Below are positions 11,045-24,016 of a stretch of DNA of 64,000 nucleotides, one piece after another. Under the pieces are notes generated by a model that was not told the DNA's origin, made no database searches, and saw only the letters and a list, made by a program, of their open reading frames with translations. How positions within the stretch are numbered: the first letter of the stretch is position 1; every line of letters begins with the position of its first letter. A program made the translations under genes and the position numbers. This stretch comes from Chromera velia (lineage: Eukaryota; Sar; Chromeraceae), in contig JAHBMJ010005499.1 in the NCBI GenBank assembly GCA_018398765.1, positions 1 to 64,000 on the forward strand. Reading direction: 5' to 3'.

Positions 11045-12184
11045 GATTAGAGTATAAGTCGATCTAGCTTCAATATAATAATGCTCTCTAATATGCTCTA
11101 AACTTATTTAGAATGTAGTTTAGAATGTGGAGAGATACTACTAATCAATTCTTTAGTTAAGGGTAATAAAAAAAAAAAAAGGTCATTTTCCTTTTTTTTT
11201 ATATGAAGGCATTCAGATGGAGGAGCGTCAAGTATGAGGTCGCATGAGAGAGAGAGCTAGTAGCGAGAGCAGTAATCAGAACAGAAGGAAGAGATGAAAG
11301 ACGTATAGGCCGGACGCTAGGAACAAACTTTAAGTCAATGCCCCCCTTTATATATATTTTTTTCTGTTTTCATGGAAGAAATGTGTAGTTCCCTAGTGTT
11401 TTTGCATCTCTACCATGGTTATGAAAACAAACAAAAAAAGATAGTCTGGAGAGCGTTTTTTTTTGTTTGTTTTTTTGTTTGAAAATTACCCCTAGTTCTT
11501 TGGCTATTTTTTTTGTTTTTACAGAAAAAAAACTAGACTCTGTATGCAGGCAATACACTAGGCAATTCCAATTTTTTTTTTTATCAGTCAAAATTTTAAG
11601 TAAAACTTGAATCTTCCTCTCACAGTATGAGTCTCACTAAGTATGTATATGTACACTGTCTCACACCTTTTAGCATTAAAAAAACTAATACTAATGACCT
11701 AGCCAATAACGTAACTTGAATGCTACAAATGGAAAAATGTTTGAGAGATTGACGGTTTATCAGATTTGAGTATCATCACACACAAAAGAACACAACACTT
11801 TGAGTTTTCCCGTCATTTTGGAGCAGTAGAATGGGCAGAATAATTTGAACTTTCATTAACAAACATCTATGACATTGCGCACACAATCTAACACGATCAT
11901 ATACCTAGTCATATACCTGAATAAGAGACCTGCGGCTAAATCGATGTATGCATGCATACACTCACTATACTTAAACAGAGCTGTACATTGAATTGAATTG
12001 TCAAAGACTCGATCAACAAGATGATTGCAAGCCTACATCATCGATCGAGCGGGCGCTTCTGACGTCATGTGTTTCTGTGTCACATACCATACTGGATTTG
12101 GACAAAGACGCTGCAAGCCTGCGACAAAATTAGACAAAATGATGTACGTTCGATTTCAGTAATGATCGAGATGCTGGGCAAAAA
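11045..12184. other. AT-rich intergenic DNA
   Basis: I see A/T homopolymers and no supported gene. It ends at the 3' end of the minus-strand ankyrin/membrane gene. Confidence 0.4.
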
Positions 12185-14129
12185 CTAGCTTTGAGGGGTT
12201 TCAGATCGGAGTTCCTCTGCAATCACATCAGAGAGCGACTGCACTTTGTCATTCGAGGGGAGCATCACAGCAGTAGTGCGGTGTTGGTGCCCCTTGGTAG
12301 CTCCTGGGACACTGCCGGCTGTTTGTACCGTGTGATTGCAATCCAGCGCCACACAGACACTACCTGTTCCTGCAAGTCTGACTCCTGCTGAACCGGACCG
12401 CACGCTAGAGGCAGCCTGTGAGGGGCAGACTAGACATCCTAATCCCACCACAGCCGCTGCTCCATGTTCGAATGGGGGTACCTCTGCCGGCACGTTAGGG
12501 ACCTGGGACCTGCAAAGAAAAGTGGACAGAAGGGTTTTGTGCATGAAGTTCGGTGCACACAAAAAAAGGCCGAGCTCTCTTACAGTCTTACTGTGTATCC
12601 ACCATGAGTGACGATCAATGTGTCTAGAAATGTGCCTTTTGCAGAGACATACCAAACACTCTGTAAGTGCTATGGAGAGCTTGCGGTCACGCATAGTTCG
12701 TCCATGGAGGAACAAAACATTTTTTTTGCACCGTACGTTCTATCTGGGGCCTCCCAGCAAGATAGACTGTCCTCTGAGATACATTCTCTTGGCTATCGGA
12801 AGCGCACGAACAAACTTGTTTCGAGCAGTGACAAAGAACCAACCCACCGACCTCAGTTCTGGCCCCTCCTCAGGATGATTGTTGAACAATCCTCGGGTGT
12901 TTATCCTTGTTGGTACATTTGCTTCTTTGCCGTGACGGTCCTCCTCCTCCACCTCCTCTGTAGTTTTGGAAGAAGCCTGTGAGGACTTGCAGCACAAATA
13001 GAAAAGAAGTCGCAGTGCCAACAGCAGTAGACCCAGCGAGGCCACCACAGTGCCGAAGACGAGGGTGTGCACTGGTTTTTCATCTGGTTGAAGGAGAGTG
13101 AAGAAGAGAACCTTCAAAATCAGCTGCGGGATTTTTTTCACCAGCATTGACGGTGCAGTGGCCCGAAACACCAGTTGTTGTAGCTCCTGAGAAGAGGTTC
13201 CTTCTTCAACCGTCTTCGCGCCTCCAACCTGGCTTTTTTCTTCTGCTGCTCGCACTTTGCACAAGGAAGATTCACACTTTTACCCCACAAGCACATGCAA
13301 AAAGGACAGGCTGGGGTATTTGTGTCGATAGCACTTTTGCAGAACATACAGAAAGAGAGAACAACAAAAGAAAACCGCATGCACCTTTTTGCCAAAACTG
13401 CCCCCAAGGGACACAAGTTTCGAGTCTTGTCTTTCTTTCCTCTCCCCTCCATCGTTTTCTTCCGCTTCCCCTCCATACGCGTCCACATCGGACAGCTCTG
13501 CCGTTGTCTCCTCTCTGCATTCCCCCGGCTTCCTCAGTTGTATGGAAAACAGCCGAACACTAAAAAGATTTGAGGTGGTCAGAGCTGCAAAGTGGGGAGA
13601 AGCGAGTCTAAGAATAAGAAAAACTGCCATCCCTGGGTGTCAGTGAACGTCCTTGAACCACTGCTGTCCTTTCAAGTGCTCGCGGTAGAAACGAACAAGG
13701 GTGTACAGGTTGAACGCCACCACCACAGCCGCATGGAGACATATGGTCATAAAAATAGCTTCAGCGATCAATGCTCGAGAAGTCTGGTTTTCTTCCTGCG
13801 CAACCCTAGCCGTGATTCCAACAAGCACCGTTAACGCAAGGTCGGTCCACAAATTGTTCAGCTGAACTATCGCACCCAGTACCGGGGCTGGTTGCATCTC
13901 CCAGTCCCTCCACTCTTCCTTAAATATGGGTATGAGAAGCACGATGATGAGAGCCGATAGGACGAGAGTCCCAAAAATTGTGCACTGCACCCAGAATGGC
14001 AAATGTAAAGAGCCAGTCAAAGGCACACTTTCACAAAGCAAATGAATACAAAACAAAATAAGACGGAGACTCAGGATCGGAAAGAAGACAAAAAAGAGGC
14101 AAGAGATGAAACAGGAGAGGAAGTGAGCA

Positions 14130-14169
<40 letters not shown>

Positions 14170-15088
14170 CGAAAGAACGGAAAGAAAGAGACACGGACAG
14201 GCGGACAGCTGGACGAAAAGCCACACAGGAAGGCAGACAGACGAAAGAGAGCGAAGTCCAAAAACGCAGCACCTAAGCGATGAACAGATTGCTATTGAAC
14301 TGGGTCTGCATATTCTCCAGCAATTGTTCCAGTTCGGTGAGACGCTGGCAAAGGTCTCTCTCCGACTCCTGCAAGCAGTCGAGCAGTGAGTGATAAGCTG
14401 TGCAAGCTACCTGCATGGCTGGTTTAGTGTTCGACCAATGAAACCGAAGCTGCGAGGCACTCAACAATTGTGGGGGTCTAGACCCAGCAGATATCCTTGT
14501 CATCTGATCATGGAATGAATTGGGCTGGTGAATAAGGGGGGGAGGCACTGGGGTTGCAACTCACAACTCCTTGTCACCCCAAGAAAGAAAAGCGAGTCGT
14601 ACTGATGACATAAGGGCTCTATTCCTGTGATGTGATTGGCAGAACATTGCATGAACACACGACTTCCGTTCAGAGTGAAATGAATAACCAAACGGTACTT
14701 ATCCAACACAAACATGAGTTCACATTCCGTGCCATCCAAACTGAGTGTGTCAGATCTCCGGACGACGGGTGGAAGATTCGGACATCCAGCAACTCACCTT
14801 CGACCAATACCCTCGGTTGGCATCTTTGCACCTCTCTCTCTCCGGGCACTTGATGACTGTGCAATCGTCAAAGTCACTTTCGAGAGACTCCAGCCAAGTC
14901 GATACGTGCACATGCCCTGCCTCTTTTGCAAACGAGTATGCGTGTCTTCCCTCCTCGTCAAGTGCTTTAAACTGTGCATGCCGATCCTTCCTGGACAGGA
15001 TCTTCACTGCCTCCAGAGAATCTGATCCCCTGCCTGCCGCCAACATGAGGGCCGTTCGACCTTGGGCGTCCTGCAAGCACGCGAAGCA

Positions 15089-15133
<45 letters not shown>

Positions 15134-16310
15134 ACACACACACACGCAGACGCGCGAACGCCAAAAGAACGAACGTTCATCTCAGCAGTCCGTCAGAGAT
15201 AGAAGTATCCACATCGATGCCCACTCGCACTCACACATAATGTGAAAGACCAGATATGCATCTGTACAAAAGCGGACCGATTTGAAGACCCCCTGCACCC
15301 TCATGCCCTCCCACTCTCTTCTCTTTTGATCTCATACACACACATGTAGAGACAGACATTCATTCTGCGTCAGTTGACAGCAAAGAAACGTAGCTCGGCG
15401 ATCTATGCGATACCTTTGTGGTGATGTCCGTGCCTCCCCTTTCCAACAATTCCCCCAGCAGCTCCGCCATGTTCAACGCAGCAGCACAGTGAAGAGCTCT
15501 GCGGTCAATAACGGGATGCGCTTCTGTGTCCCCACAGGACATGAAGCCGGCAGCAAGGTGATCGACCCGATCGTCTCACAGCAGCCGAAGAGCTGTGCGC
15601 TCATGCCCCCTTGAGGCTGCCACTAACAGTGGAGGAAGGGTGGAAACGTTCCCTGGAAATAACACTCCCCCGATGCGTGGACTTGGAGGAACGTCAACCT
15701 GTGCCCCCTTTCCAAGAAGGAACTTAACCGTTTTCGTTAAACCATGGAGAGCTGCGTACTGCAGGGCCGTTCCCTCACCACTCTCTCTTCCAGCTTCAAG
15801 ATTGTGTATCAAAACAGGGAACGCAGTAAGAAGAGAGCGCAATGTGTTGCAAACGATCACGTCACAGTTTGCACTGCCTGTTTCTCGATCACCTGCACAT
15901 GCGCACAAAATTGTAAATTCACGCATATCAAAAGTCAAGGAGGGCGACGCATTGTTAAAAGGCCGTACATAAAACAAGACTGGCGGAAAGTAATTCCGAT
16001 AATGTCAAACCATCAGCACGAAAGATTTCTCAAAGGGAGAAAAGACCGAAGCTTGCGACAGGACGCACAAAAGACAGACTCATAATGAATTGCCTGACCA
16101 GAATTAGACTGTAGCATACTGTAGCAGAAGCCTGCGGAGATGGCTCTCCTTCTCGGTATCATCAGAGAGACGACGAAGTAAAGCCGCAGGAACGTTCACA
16201 TCCACTTTCTGGCGGGCCGCCCCCAGCCCTTTGCGTGACGGAACCGGCCCGGCCTGGTTCGGTCGGTTACCTGTAAGGGGGCCGGGACTCGTACAAAATA
16301 CTTTATGCAA
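12185..16310 (-). CDS. Ankyrin-repeat multi-pass membrane protein
   Basis: The minus strand carries several exon-like blocks in order. 16310-16104 ends RRLLLQYATV. 15977-15576 has ankyrin units with ALQYAALHGL and KFLLGKGAQVDVP. 15542-15400 has RALHCAAALN and LLGELLERGG. 15075-14750 has GRTALMLAAGRGSD. 14548-14273 is helical (RLTELEQLLENMQTQ). 14025-13640 has hydrophobic spans FGTLVLSALIIVLLIPIF and LIAEAIFMTICLHAAVVVAF. 13264-12740 has HTLVFGTVVASLGLLLLALR. 12512-12185 is the C-terminal exon ending in TGA. The plan is therefore N-terminal ankyrins followed by at least four membrane spans, as in channel-like or receptor-like proteins. The segment KKIPQLILKVLFF loosely recalls XK-family proteins, but I do not assign that. 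Splice sites were not resolved; a G-rich gap lies just upstream at 16347. Confidence 0.55.
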
Positions 16311-16346
16311 CGGCGTTGCATAAGAGGTTCGGGGGGGGGGGGGGGG

Positions 16347-16360
16347 NNNNNNNNNNNNNN
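16347..16360. other. Assembly gap inside a poly-G run
   Basis: Fourteen N bases, flanked on both sides by G homopolymer. Nothing can be read across it. Confidence 0.95.
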
Positions 16361-16737
16361 GGGGGGGGGGGGGAGGGGTTTAATGGGCTGTCATCGCGTG
16401 CTTCGAAAATCTTCGAAATGCTTCAAATGTCGCGGAATATTTTCTTCGAAGTTCTTCGAGCGTCGATGTGCGTTCAATGACCAATTTTGTGATCAGTCTA
16501 GATCAGGTACATCTGACATCGTCTGACATCACTGATCGACTCGGAGACCTGCAGATACCTGCAGTCGCCATCAGTCACCTGCTGTCCATCAAGGATCATC
16601 AGTGGTCGCTCCGGCCCTGAGTTTGCCAGAATCCCCTGAATGCATTTTTGAAAACGGTTTACAGAGGAAAGTCCTCCTGACCGACACATTTTCGAATTGA
16701 GGCATCTGCTTGATCCCTTGCATGCCACGCTGTTGAC

Positions 16738-17821
16738 ATGAAAAAGTGTAGCCGCACTACCGTTGACTTGCAGCCTCGTCTGGCTTGCAAGTCAGTTGAA
16801 TTTCTTGACGTCTTTACAGAAAACGACGTTGGTACGGTGCTTCGTTCGTTTCAAGCATTCTCAGCGGAGACGTTGCGCAAGGCCGTAGTGGTCTTTTTGG
16901 AGCAGGGAGAGCGCGAGGATTTGGAGTTTGTCCTTTTGGTGGGTGCCGATTGGGATGGGGTGGCAGGAAAGGAAAAAGAGACGGCCCTCTACAGGGCAGT
17001 GAAGGCAGGAAATTTCGAAGTCGTGAAACTTCTCGTAGACGCCGGGTCGAACGTCGGCGTGAAATGCGGCGTGTTTGACCGGACTGCTTTCCACCTCGCG
17101 TGTAACAAAAGGCCTGAGAGCCTTTCCATGGAAATTGTAAAGCTTCTTGTGTCCAGCGGGGCTGACGTCAACCTCGCAGATTCCTTCGCCCACACACCCC
17201 TCATGTTGTCTGCAACACACAACACCGTAGACCTCGCCAAACTCCTCTTGTCGCGTGGGGCAGATCCCCTGGCAGCCATTGTGACTGGCTCCAACTTCCG
17301 CAGAGACACGTACAGCTCTTCACGCTGCTGCGAGTGCCAACAGCACAGGCGTCGCAGTGCTGCTCCTCGAACGGGGCGCCAGAATAGACGCGCAGAACCA
17401 CTTCGGCAAGAGCCCCCTGTTCTGCACATGCATGGGAGACGGGAACCCTGAGATGACTGAGCTCCTTCTCTCCCGGGGGGGGAACATCAACGTCAGGGAC
17501 GCAGAGGGAAAGACAGCCCTCATGGAAGCTGCCTATTTTGGTGCAGAAAAAACCGCAGCCGTTCTGGTCCGCCACGCCACCGCGTCCGATCTGAACGTTA
17601 CCGACAAGCGCGGCTACACCGCGCTGCACTACACGATCTGGGAGCCGGGTCCGGGCCCGCTTGACGACTTCAGAGTCGCGAAGGTCCTCGTGGACGGCGG
17701 TATCAACGTGCACGCCAGGGGGAGAGACGGCCGCACAGCGGCACAACTGGCAAAGAAGCAGCTCCCCCACTATGCAGAGCGCCGTATGTATCTCGAGCGT
17801 GTGACCCCAGGCCTGAGGTAA
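16738..17821 (+). CDS. Ankyrin-repeat protein, frame break near 17,300
   Basis: The ATG at 16738 opens an ORF of soluble ankyrin repeats: KETALYRAVKAGNFEVVKLL, RTAFHLACNKRPES, HTPLMLSATHN and LAKLLLSRGADP. Near 17,281-17,311 the frame changes and the repeats go on in the next frame (TALHAAASANSTGVAVLLLE, KTALMEAAYFGAEK, GYTALHYTIWE, RTAAQLAKKQ) to a stop at 17819-17821. About six to seven ankyrin units are visible and no membrane segment. The frame change could be a 25-nt intron (17281-17305, GT...AG, phase 0), a one-base insertion at about 17311 or a real pseudogenising change. The repeat structure on both sides is otherwise intact. It is divergent from the ankyrin/membrane gene upstream. 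Ankyrins mediate protein-protein contacts; the partner is unknown. Confidence 0.75.
17281..17305 (+). other. Candidate 25-nt mini-intron in ankyrin gene
   Basis: The segment starts GTGACT and ends GCAGAG. Its removal fuses GADPLAAI to TRTALHAAA in phase 0 and keeps ankyrin register. An indel is an equally simple explanation. Confidence 0.3.
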
Positions 17822-18245
17822 AGAAGGGTTCAAAAGTGGGAAGTGACCAGTGATTGGTATTTAAGAAATGGTTTCGTGAATGAGTAAATGAATCCGGTGA
17901 ATGAGTACATGAATCCGAACCGCATGGTTGGAGAAAGGATCCTGAGTTGGTGAGGGTGTGGTCCTGCATGTGTTCTTGGTTTTTCCTTTGGTCATTCCAC
18001 CCCTTGCTTCTCTTCGGATCGAGCCTCGACATGGAGAGCTGAATGGATGTTAGTTCCGTGAATATGAGGCTTTTGCATGCTTGATCAGGGAGAGGGCTGC
18101 ATGCATGGTCCATCAGATTCTCTGTACACACATCGCACGTATACATGATGCTTTGTGCAAGCCGTCTGCATTCGTAAATCCCCATGCGAGGTAGAGGGCC
18201 GCGCGCGGGGGCGGGGAACTTCCCAAAGAAGTGAGCGGGGCTCTT
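17822..18245. other. Downstream region of ankyrin gene
   Basis: No supported gene. A short imperfect direct repeat, GAATCCGGTGAATGAGTACATGAATCCG, occurs near 17890-17915. Confidence 0.35.
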
Positions 18246-18859
18246 CCCTAATGAATTGGGAGTTGAATTGGGCGTCGAATTGGTAGTACTACCAATTTTT
18301 TACCGCCAGTAACTCCCAATTTTGAAAAATTGGTACCTAGTCTAGTGAAAGAAGTACATGGAGTTTGAAGCTAAAATTTTGTGTACGGGCTAGACAGGGG
18401 CTCACTAATCTCTAGCCGTAGTCATTAGACTCTAATTTATTACTAGGAACAAATTCTATGAACACTTAGAGTCACCTAAAAATTGGGAGTTACCAATTTT
18501 TTTTTAGGACTAACTGATGATGATGATGATGTGACTAAACCCGCCAGCCATCGTATCCCAATGGTAAAAGGCAGTCTGTGAGCATTCATGTCATATTGTA
18601 AGCTAGGAGCACGCTAGCGAATGCTCGCCTAAAGCGGCCGAACCTTAGGACTTCTAGCTAGCAAAGTGCTGCTCCCCTGGATCGATCAGTCTGGTCCTAG
18701 GCATGCAGCAATGAGGGCACTAGCCTTTCTGTCGTCCCTCTGAAGAAGAAGCGAGAAGTACTGCCTTATACGCTCCTCGGCCTGCCCCAACCCTCTACCC
18801 CCTCGGGCCTCCTGTTTCTCTCCGTGCTCACACACTTCTTCTATCGACATACACTCCAG

Positions 18860-21800
18860 TCACCTATACCAAAGATCGCTTAGTCTCCCCCGCGGCACTT
18901 CCGTTCGAACACAAGTTGTCAAGCGGTGAATCGGGTCGTCAATCAGTTTCTCACAAGTTTTCTCTTCACAGGCCTTACAAATTGATTCAACCTTCCCCCC
19001 ATGGTTTGCCCCTCCTCCAACAATTTAGTTAACAGCACACAACACAGGGCGGAAAACTGCCCCGGGGGATGCCAGGAACTGCTTGGCGAGTGGTTCAACC
19101 GAAGGAGACCTTAAGCCCCCCTTCCCCTCCGCCAGGCTTCCTAGGACCAGTTTTGCAAAGCGTTGGCCACTTCTATTCTCCTTCTGATAATCAGTCAGGC
19201 AGGCAGACGGAGGAAAAGACACGCCATGCATTCTTTGTCCACCTTGTCTCCCCCCTCTCCTTTCCATCACGGAGACCGGGTTTACCCAGTCTCCCAACCA
19301 TTCGTTGACTTCTCTGCTTCTCGTCCCCCTTCTCAGCCTGCTATCTAAGGTTCTGAAATCAACCTCATCAGGTTCACCTTCAGGAAGGGCAGAACTGATG
19401 GGTTGCACAAGCCTCTTTGCCGACCCCAACCATGCCCTAAGCTCCCCCCTCCTGTGGCATGCCCACAGCGCAAGAGAAAGACTTCTCAAATACCCCCCCA
19501 CTCTGACACTGAGAATCTCTCTCATAGACCTCAGCCCAACGGCTGCAAGGGTGGGAAAGACAAAAGAATTCCAGGGCAGACGGAGAGACCAACGTACAAA
19601 ACGAAGCTGAAAAGAGACTTAGTCTAAGCATTGGATGTCAGATTCTTGAATCGGGAGGGCTTCAAGGGAAAAAGTGGCGGCGGGTTCCCATGTCCCCCTG
19701 AAGAAGGACATACGACTATATGGGGAGAGCATCCCTATTGATGCGCACAAACCCATAGCCCCTCCCACTCCCCTCTCTGCAGCTTCAAGTCTGGCAGTCA
19801 CAGACTTACGAGGGTTCGCATCATAGAAGACCTGACAACCCAAGTATCTGACAGTATAACTTTCTACCCATTCGACCGTCCAACCCTTGAAAAGAATTTC
19901 TTCCTCCCCCCCCCTGCCTGTTAATCTCATCACTTTCATTTTTTTTAAATTCACTGTCAGACCCCACGTGTCACAATACACGGCCAACCGATCCATTCTC
20001 TTTTGGAGGTCGTGGGGGGAGTGCCCAAAGATTACGAGATCATCTGCATAACCGATGTTCTCTATCAGAAGGTCTCCCAGCCTCACTTCCTAGGATGAAT
20101 CCTCCCCTCGATCTCTACTCTGGAGACTAACTGAGGTATGCAAATTATTGATGAAGAGAAGAAATAGGAGAGGAGAGAGAGGGTCACCTTGTTTTACCCC
20201 TGTTCCCTCTTCAAACATGCTTTCCGACCCGTCAATCTTCCCCATGACCTGCAAGTTGATATACATTGCATGGATCATATTAATGTCTCCTTCTGAAAAC
20301 CCCTCCTCTCTGAGTCTCTAGATCAATTTCTTTCTGTCAACTCTATCAAATGCTTTGCTAAAGTCTACGAAACACGCGAATAAAGGTCTCTTTTTGTTTT
20401 TGGAAGTTTCAGAAAGGGCAAACAAAGCATGAATGGCCTCTTTAGTCCCCACTCCCTTTCTGAATCCTATCTGTCTGTCGTCTATCCTTGCTCTCAGACA
20501 GAGGCGAGGATCCATCAACAAAGCAAAGAGCTTAGCCAGAAGGGTCGCTATATGAATAGGCCTCCATTCATCTACTAGCGGAGACACGGGGCCTTTGGGG
20601 ACTGGGACAATGCGAATGAAGTTCCATGTAGACGGCCAGTAAGAGAAGAGATGAAAAAGATTTAAAAAAATAAAGAGAAGAAAACGGGAGAGACGCAACG
20701 ACCCAAAACACAGAGCAGCATGTTTAGGAGAGAGACCCTCAAGCCTAGCCTCCTTATTTAGATTTACTTTTTTTATGACCGTCTCACATAGGGAAAGGGA
20801 GAAGAAAGGAGACCGAGGGAGAGAAGGAGGGCTGGAGGGTAGGAGGAGGTTGGGAAGTCCCTCTCCTTCAAACACCGACGCCCAGAAATTGGAGAAAGCA
20901 TCTGCCGACGGTCTTTCCCCCGCTCTATCCCCTCCCATCTGTTATGCTCTCTTCCAGTTCCACACTGCTGAGGGGTCCCTAGCGGCCTCCTGGGCAAGAC
21001 GCTCTGCCTGTGCACACGCGTATGCCTTTCTTTTCCTTGCAATCAACCTTCCCCTTTCCCTTACCAGCTTGTCTTTATGTCTCATTCTTTCTTCTCTGGA
21101 TCTATCATTACTTTGTCTGCCTACTGTTCGTGTTCTTAGTTCTTTCTCGGCCTTCCTTACCCTTTCATTCATTTCTTTATACTCCCGGTCCCACCAAGGG
21201 GTGGCTAGTATCTGTCTTTTTCTTTGTTTATCAGATTTCTTTCTACCCCTCTACTTCCTCTCCCCCGGTTATGCTAACTTCCTTTCCCATTCACCTGCTA
21301 GGCCCTTAACTCTCTCAGCCAGGGTCTCAGGGATATGGACGCAGGAGGGATTGGCTGACTGGGGGGGGGGGGGGGGGGGGAAACATGAAAGAGAGGGAGA
21401 CTATTATGGGATAATTCTGCAGCTTTCTCACCAGTGTCCCATAAACTGGGCCAGCATGCCTCAGAAAGCTGTCGAACGGAAGACGCCAGGACAGCTATCT
21501 CTTCATCTTTTACAGGTGAGTCTCAGATTCTACATGACTTCTGAAAAGGGGGTGCAAGACTCAACAAGGGATGAGGCACCGAGGGGGGGAGGTCAACGGC
21601 TTCTGAGTCAACTAAAGCAAGACGGCAAGAGACTGAGCAGTGTTCCAGAGCAGCATCTGGAAACATTTCGACTCTAAATGAGGACCAAGAAGACAGAAGT
21701 GCGGGGTCAATAAGGATAAAATCAATAACAGAACAGGGCCTGCCTTCTCTATAGTACGTACACGCCCCCGGACAGTCAATTTCTACACCCCTGCCCTTGT

Positions 21801-22086
21801 CTATGAATCTAACTCCATTTAGAAGCATCAAGTTTGAGGCTTCACACAGGCAAAGTAAAGCCCGACCCTCTGCATCTATGTGTGATCCGCATTCTAACTC
21901 TCTAACTACCCCCTGAACCACCCTACTTCCTTCTTCACCCCCCCTCCTTCCCAGGTCCACTCTAAGTCCTGTGTTTTCTGCGACTACCTCCCTTTCCCAA
22001 GTGATTCCCTTAGGGAGTTCTGTTCCAATGTGTGAATTAAAATCTTCCAACACCAGCCGCCTAGCTAACAAAGGGATATCATACAC
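18860..22086 (-). mobile_element. Degenerate LINE (non-LTR retrotransposon) nested in DNA transposon
   Basis: Reading the minus strand from 22086, an endonuclease (EEP) domain shows LEDFNSHIGTE and VIDFILIDPALL. A reverse transcriptase follows at 20938-19619, with FVDFSKAFDRVDR (motif A), GVKQGDPLSPLL (motif B), YADDLVIFG (motif C) and VRYLGC. A C-terminal zinc knuckle C-x2-C-x13-H-x4-C lies at about 18985-18930. This is the order APE endonuclease, RT, zinc knuckle known for LINEs. The frame is broken at several places (for example after 21523, 20318, 20090 and 19619), so the copy is dead, and its 5' end seems truncated. A 17-20 G run at 21361 lies within it. Confidence 0.85.
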
Positions 22087-22602
22087 CGCATCAAGCAGAA
22101 ACTAGGGTATTTGACTATTTCAATTACGATTAAGATTTTATAGGTAAGATCATATAAAACATATAATAAAAACATAGATTACATAAATATTTCAGGCTAA
22201 AGGAACGTGGTTCATCTTAAAAAGCTTAAATCTGGTAAAATTAAGTGTGATTACGGGAAAAAGTCATCATATACCCCCTCTTTTATAGTATATGTCTTAT
22301 AACTGATTATGGATTACGAGATTACGGCATCTTTTGAAAGACTACCAATATTTTTTTTCTTTACATGCCATACATCACCCATCTCCCAGAAAGCACAAGG
22401 CTTCCTGCTGTAGCTCATACAAAAGACAATAAAAATTATTAATTCTCTTCTTCTGCAGTCTTTTGAGCGCCTATCAAGAATTTAGGCTAAGGATTCAGGG
22501 GCAAAGGGACGGGGGGAGACTGATGGAAGAGGCTTTGAGTTGACTATTCGGCCTCTCTCGGGAGGCCGCAGAGTAACAGCAACCGCCGCGAGCCTGGTTC
22601 TA

Positions 22603-24016
22603 TTACAGCACAAAATTTGCCTTAATAGTGTTAGTCTTGCTGTTGGTTTTTATTAGTTGCACCATGCAAAAGTTGTAGGAAAAGACTAGAGAAAAAGTCT
22701 GTTCACGGAGGAGGATGAGCTGCAAAAAGTCGAAGAAGCGTTCAAAAAACTCCTCATGAAGGACTCTGATATTGTCATGAATGTTGTCAATGAGATTGAA
22801 GTCTAGTGATGACATTATCGCAGCATGACGGTCTCCTTTTATTTTTTGAAGGAGGGTCCAGGGAGGGGGGCTGTTTACTCCATTTTACTATATATTATGG
22901 ATTACGAGTTTATGAGACCTTTCTAGATATCACCTGGAGACAGGACTTTCATCATAGATTGTAAGCGAACCAGTGAGCATTCTGATGAGATGTTGACTTT
23001 GTTTGAAGTAATTTAATGTAATAAGTCCTAAAAAAATGGTTTTTAGTGTAGGGGTGACGTTAAATACTAATATACCCTATGTCTAACCCCTAAAATTCAT
23101 CTAGTAATATTTTAAGTCGATTACCCTAGAAGCAGAAATTCCCTCTCTTGTTCTTTTGTTACCCCATCTCTCAGATTTTCATGAGCAGCTCTCTGAAGGA
23201 AATAGACCCCAAAAATGAAAAGAGAAATTCACTACCAATTTTTAAGAAAATCAACACCCATTTTTTTTTTTGGACTACCAATTTTATAACTTCTCCTAAA
23301 AAGTAAAATATATATAAAAAGAAAGAACGCTGTAATAAAACAGTGTTGCGGCTGCACAGAACTTCATAAATCCATAATTTTTGTATAGTTTCATAGTGTT
23401 ATTCATGCTTGAAGTCCCTCCTGGCATGACACATTGGCAAAATATGCTTGTATGGCTTTCTTTCTCTTGCACAACCATACAAAAACCAGATTTTCCAGAA
23501 TAAAATGATCATATGAATAACGTCCCCCCTGTAGGACAAAACGTTTGCAAACCTTCTTATGATACGATTCAAAGCCGTAGCATTTCGCTGTGTTCAACCC
23601 CCCAAACCGGTGGATCCACACCGGGAAGTGCAAGTAGAAGTGAGTCTTCGGGACCGCCCACCCATAAGACTTGCAAAAAAGGTCTTGCCAAGTCTTTATC
23701 ACCGTCTTCAGCTCTGCAAGTTTCTCATCCATGATTGAACCTGTCAACCGTTACGTAGAAAGGATTCATGAATACAAGTAAAAGAACAAGCAGGAGGGTT
23801 CTCTACAACAAAAATGTCTGGGCACCTTTTTTCCATGAACTCAACCACGCGAGGGAAAACGTGTCTGACATCTGCAGCCCCCAATTTAATCTTTCTATTA
23901 TTTCTTAGAATCTCTTGGACCCACTGAATAAGGGGCAGCCCTGTTTTTTGCCACACATCTGAATCAAACAGAAACGAATTCAATTCCTCCATCTGAAAGA
24001 GCTTCTTCTCATTCAC
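22603..24016 (-). pseudogene. Probable transposase remnant of the 6.4-kb element
   Basis: Minus-strand blocks at 24016-23744 (MNEKKLFQMEELNSFLF; DVRHVFPRVVEFMEKR), 23747-23403 (KTHFYLHFPVWIHRFGGLNT followed by CYGFESYHKKVCKRF) and 22815-22603 (LIDNIHDNIRVLHEEFF) form a broken gene. The pattern K-x-H...HFP...FG...FE..H is a recurrent feature of several large transposase and transposon-associated proteins, and the position inside the terminal inverted repeats fits. I cannot name the superfamily. Frame breaks at about 23745 and AT-rich gaps between blocks indicate decay or unresolved introns. Confidence 0.5.

Noticed and set aside
12740-14025. XK-related scramblase assignment for the ankyrin membrane gene
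   Set aside because: Only a short IPQLIL-like stretch matches; the number and spacing of membrane spans could not be checked.
16498-16728. Small ORF between the two ankyrin genes
   Set aside because: No protein-like pattern; the region has palindromic TTCGAA and CATCTGACATCGTCTGACATCA words and is better left as upstream DNA.
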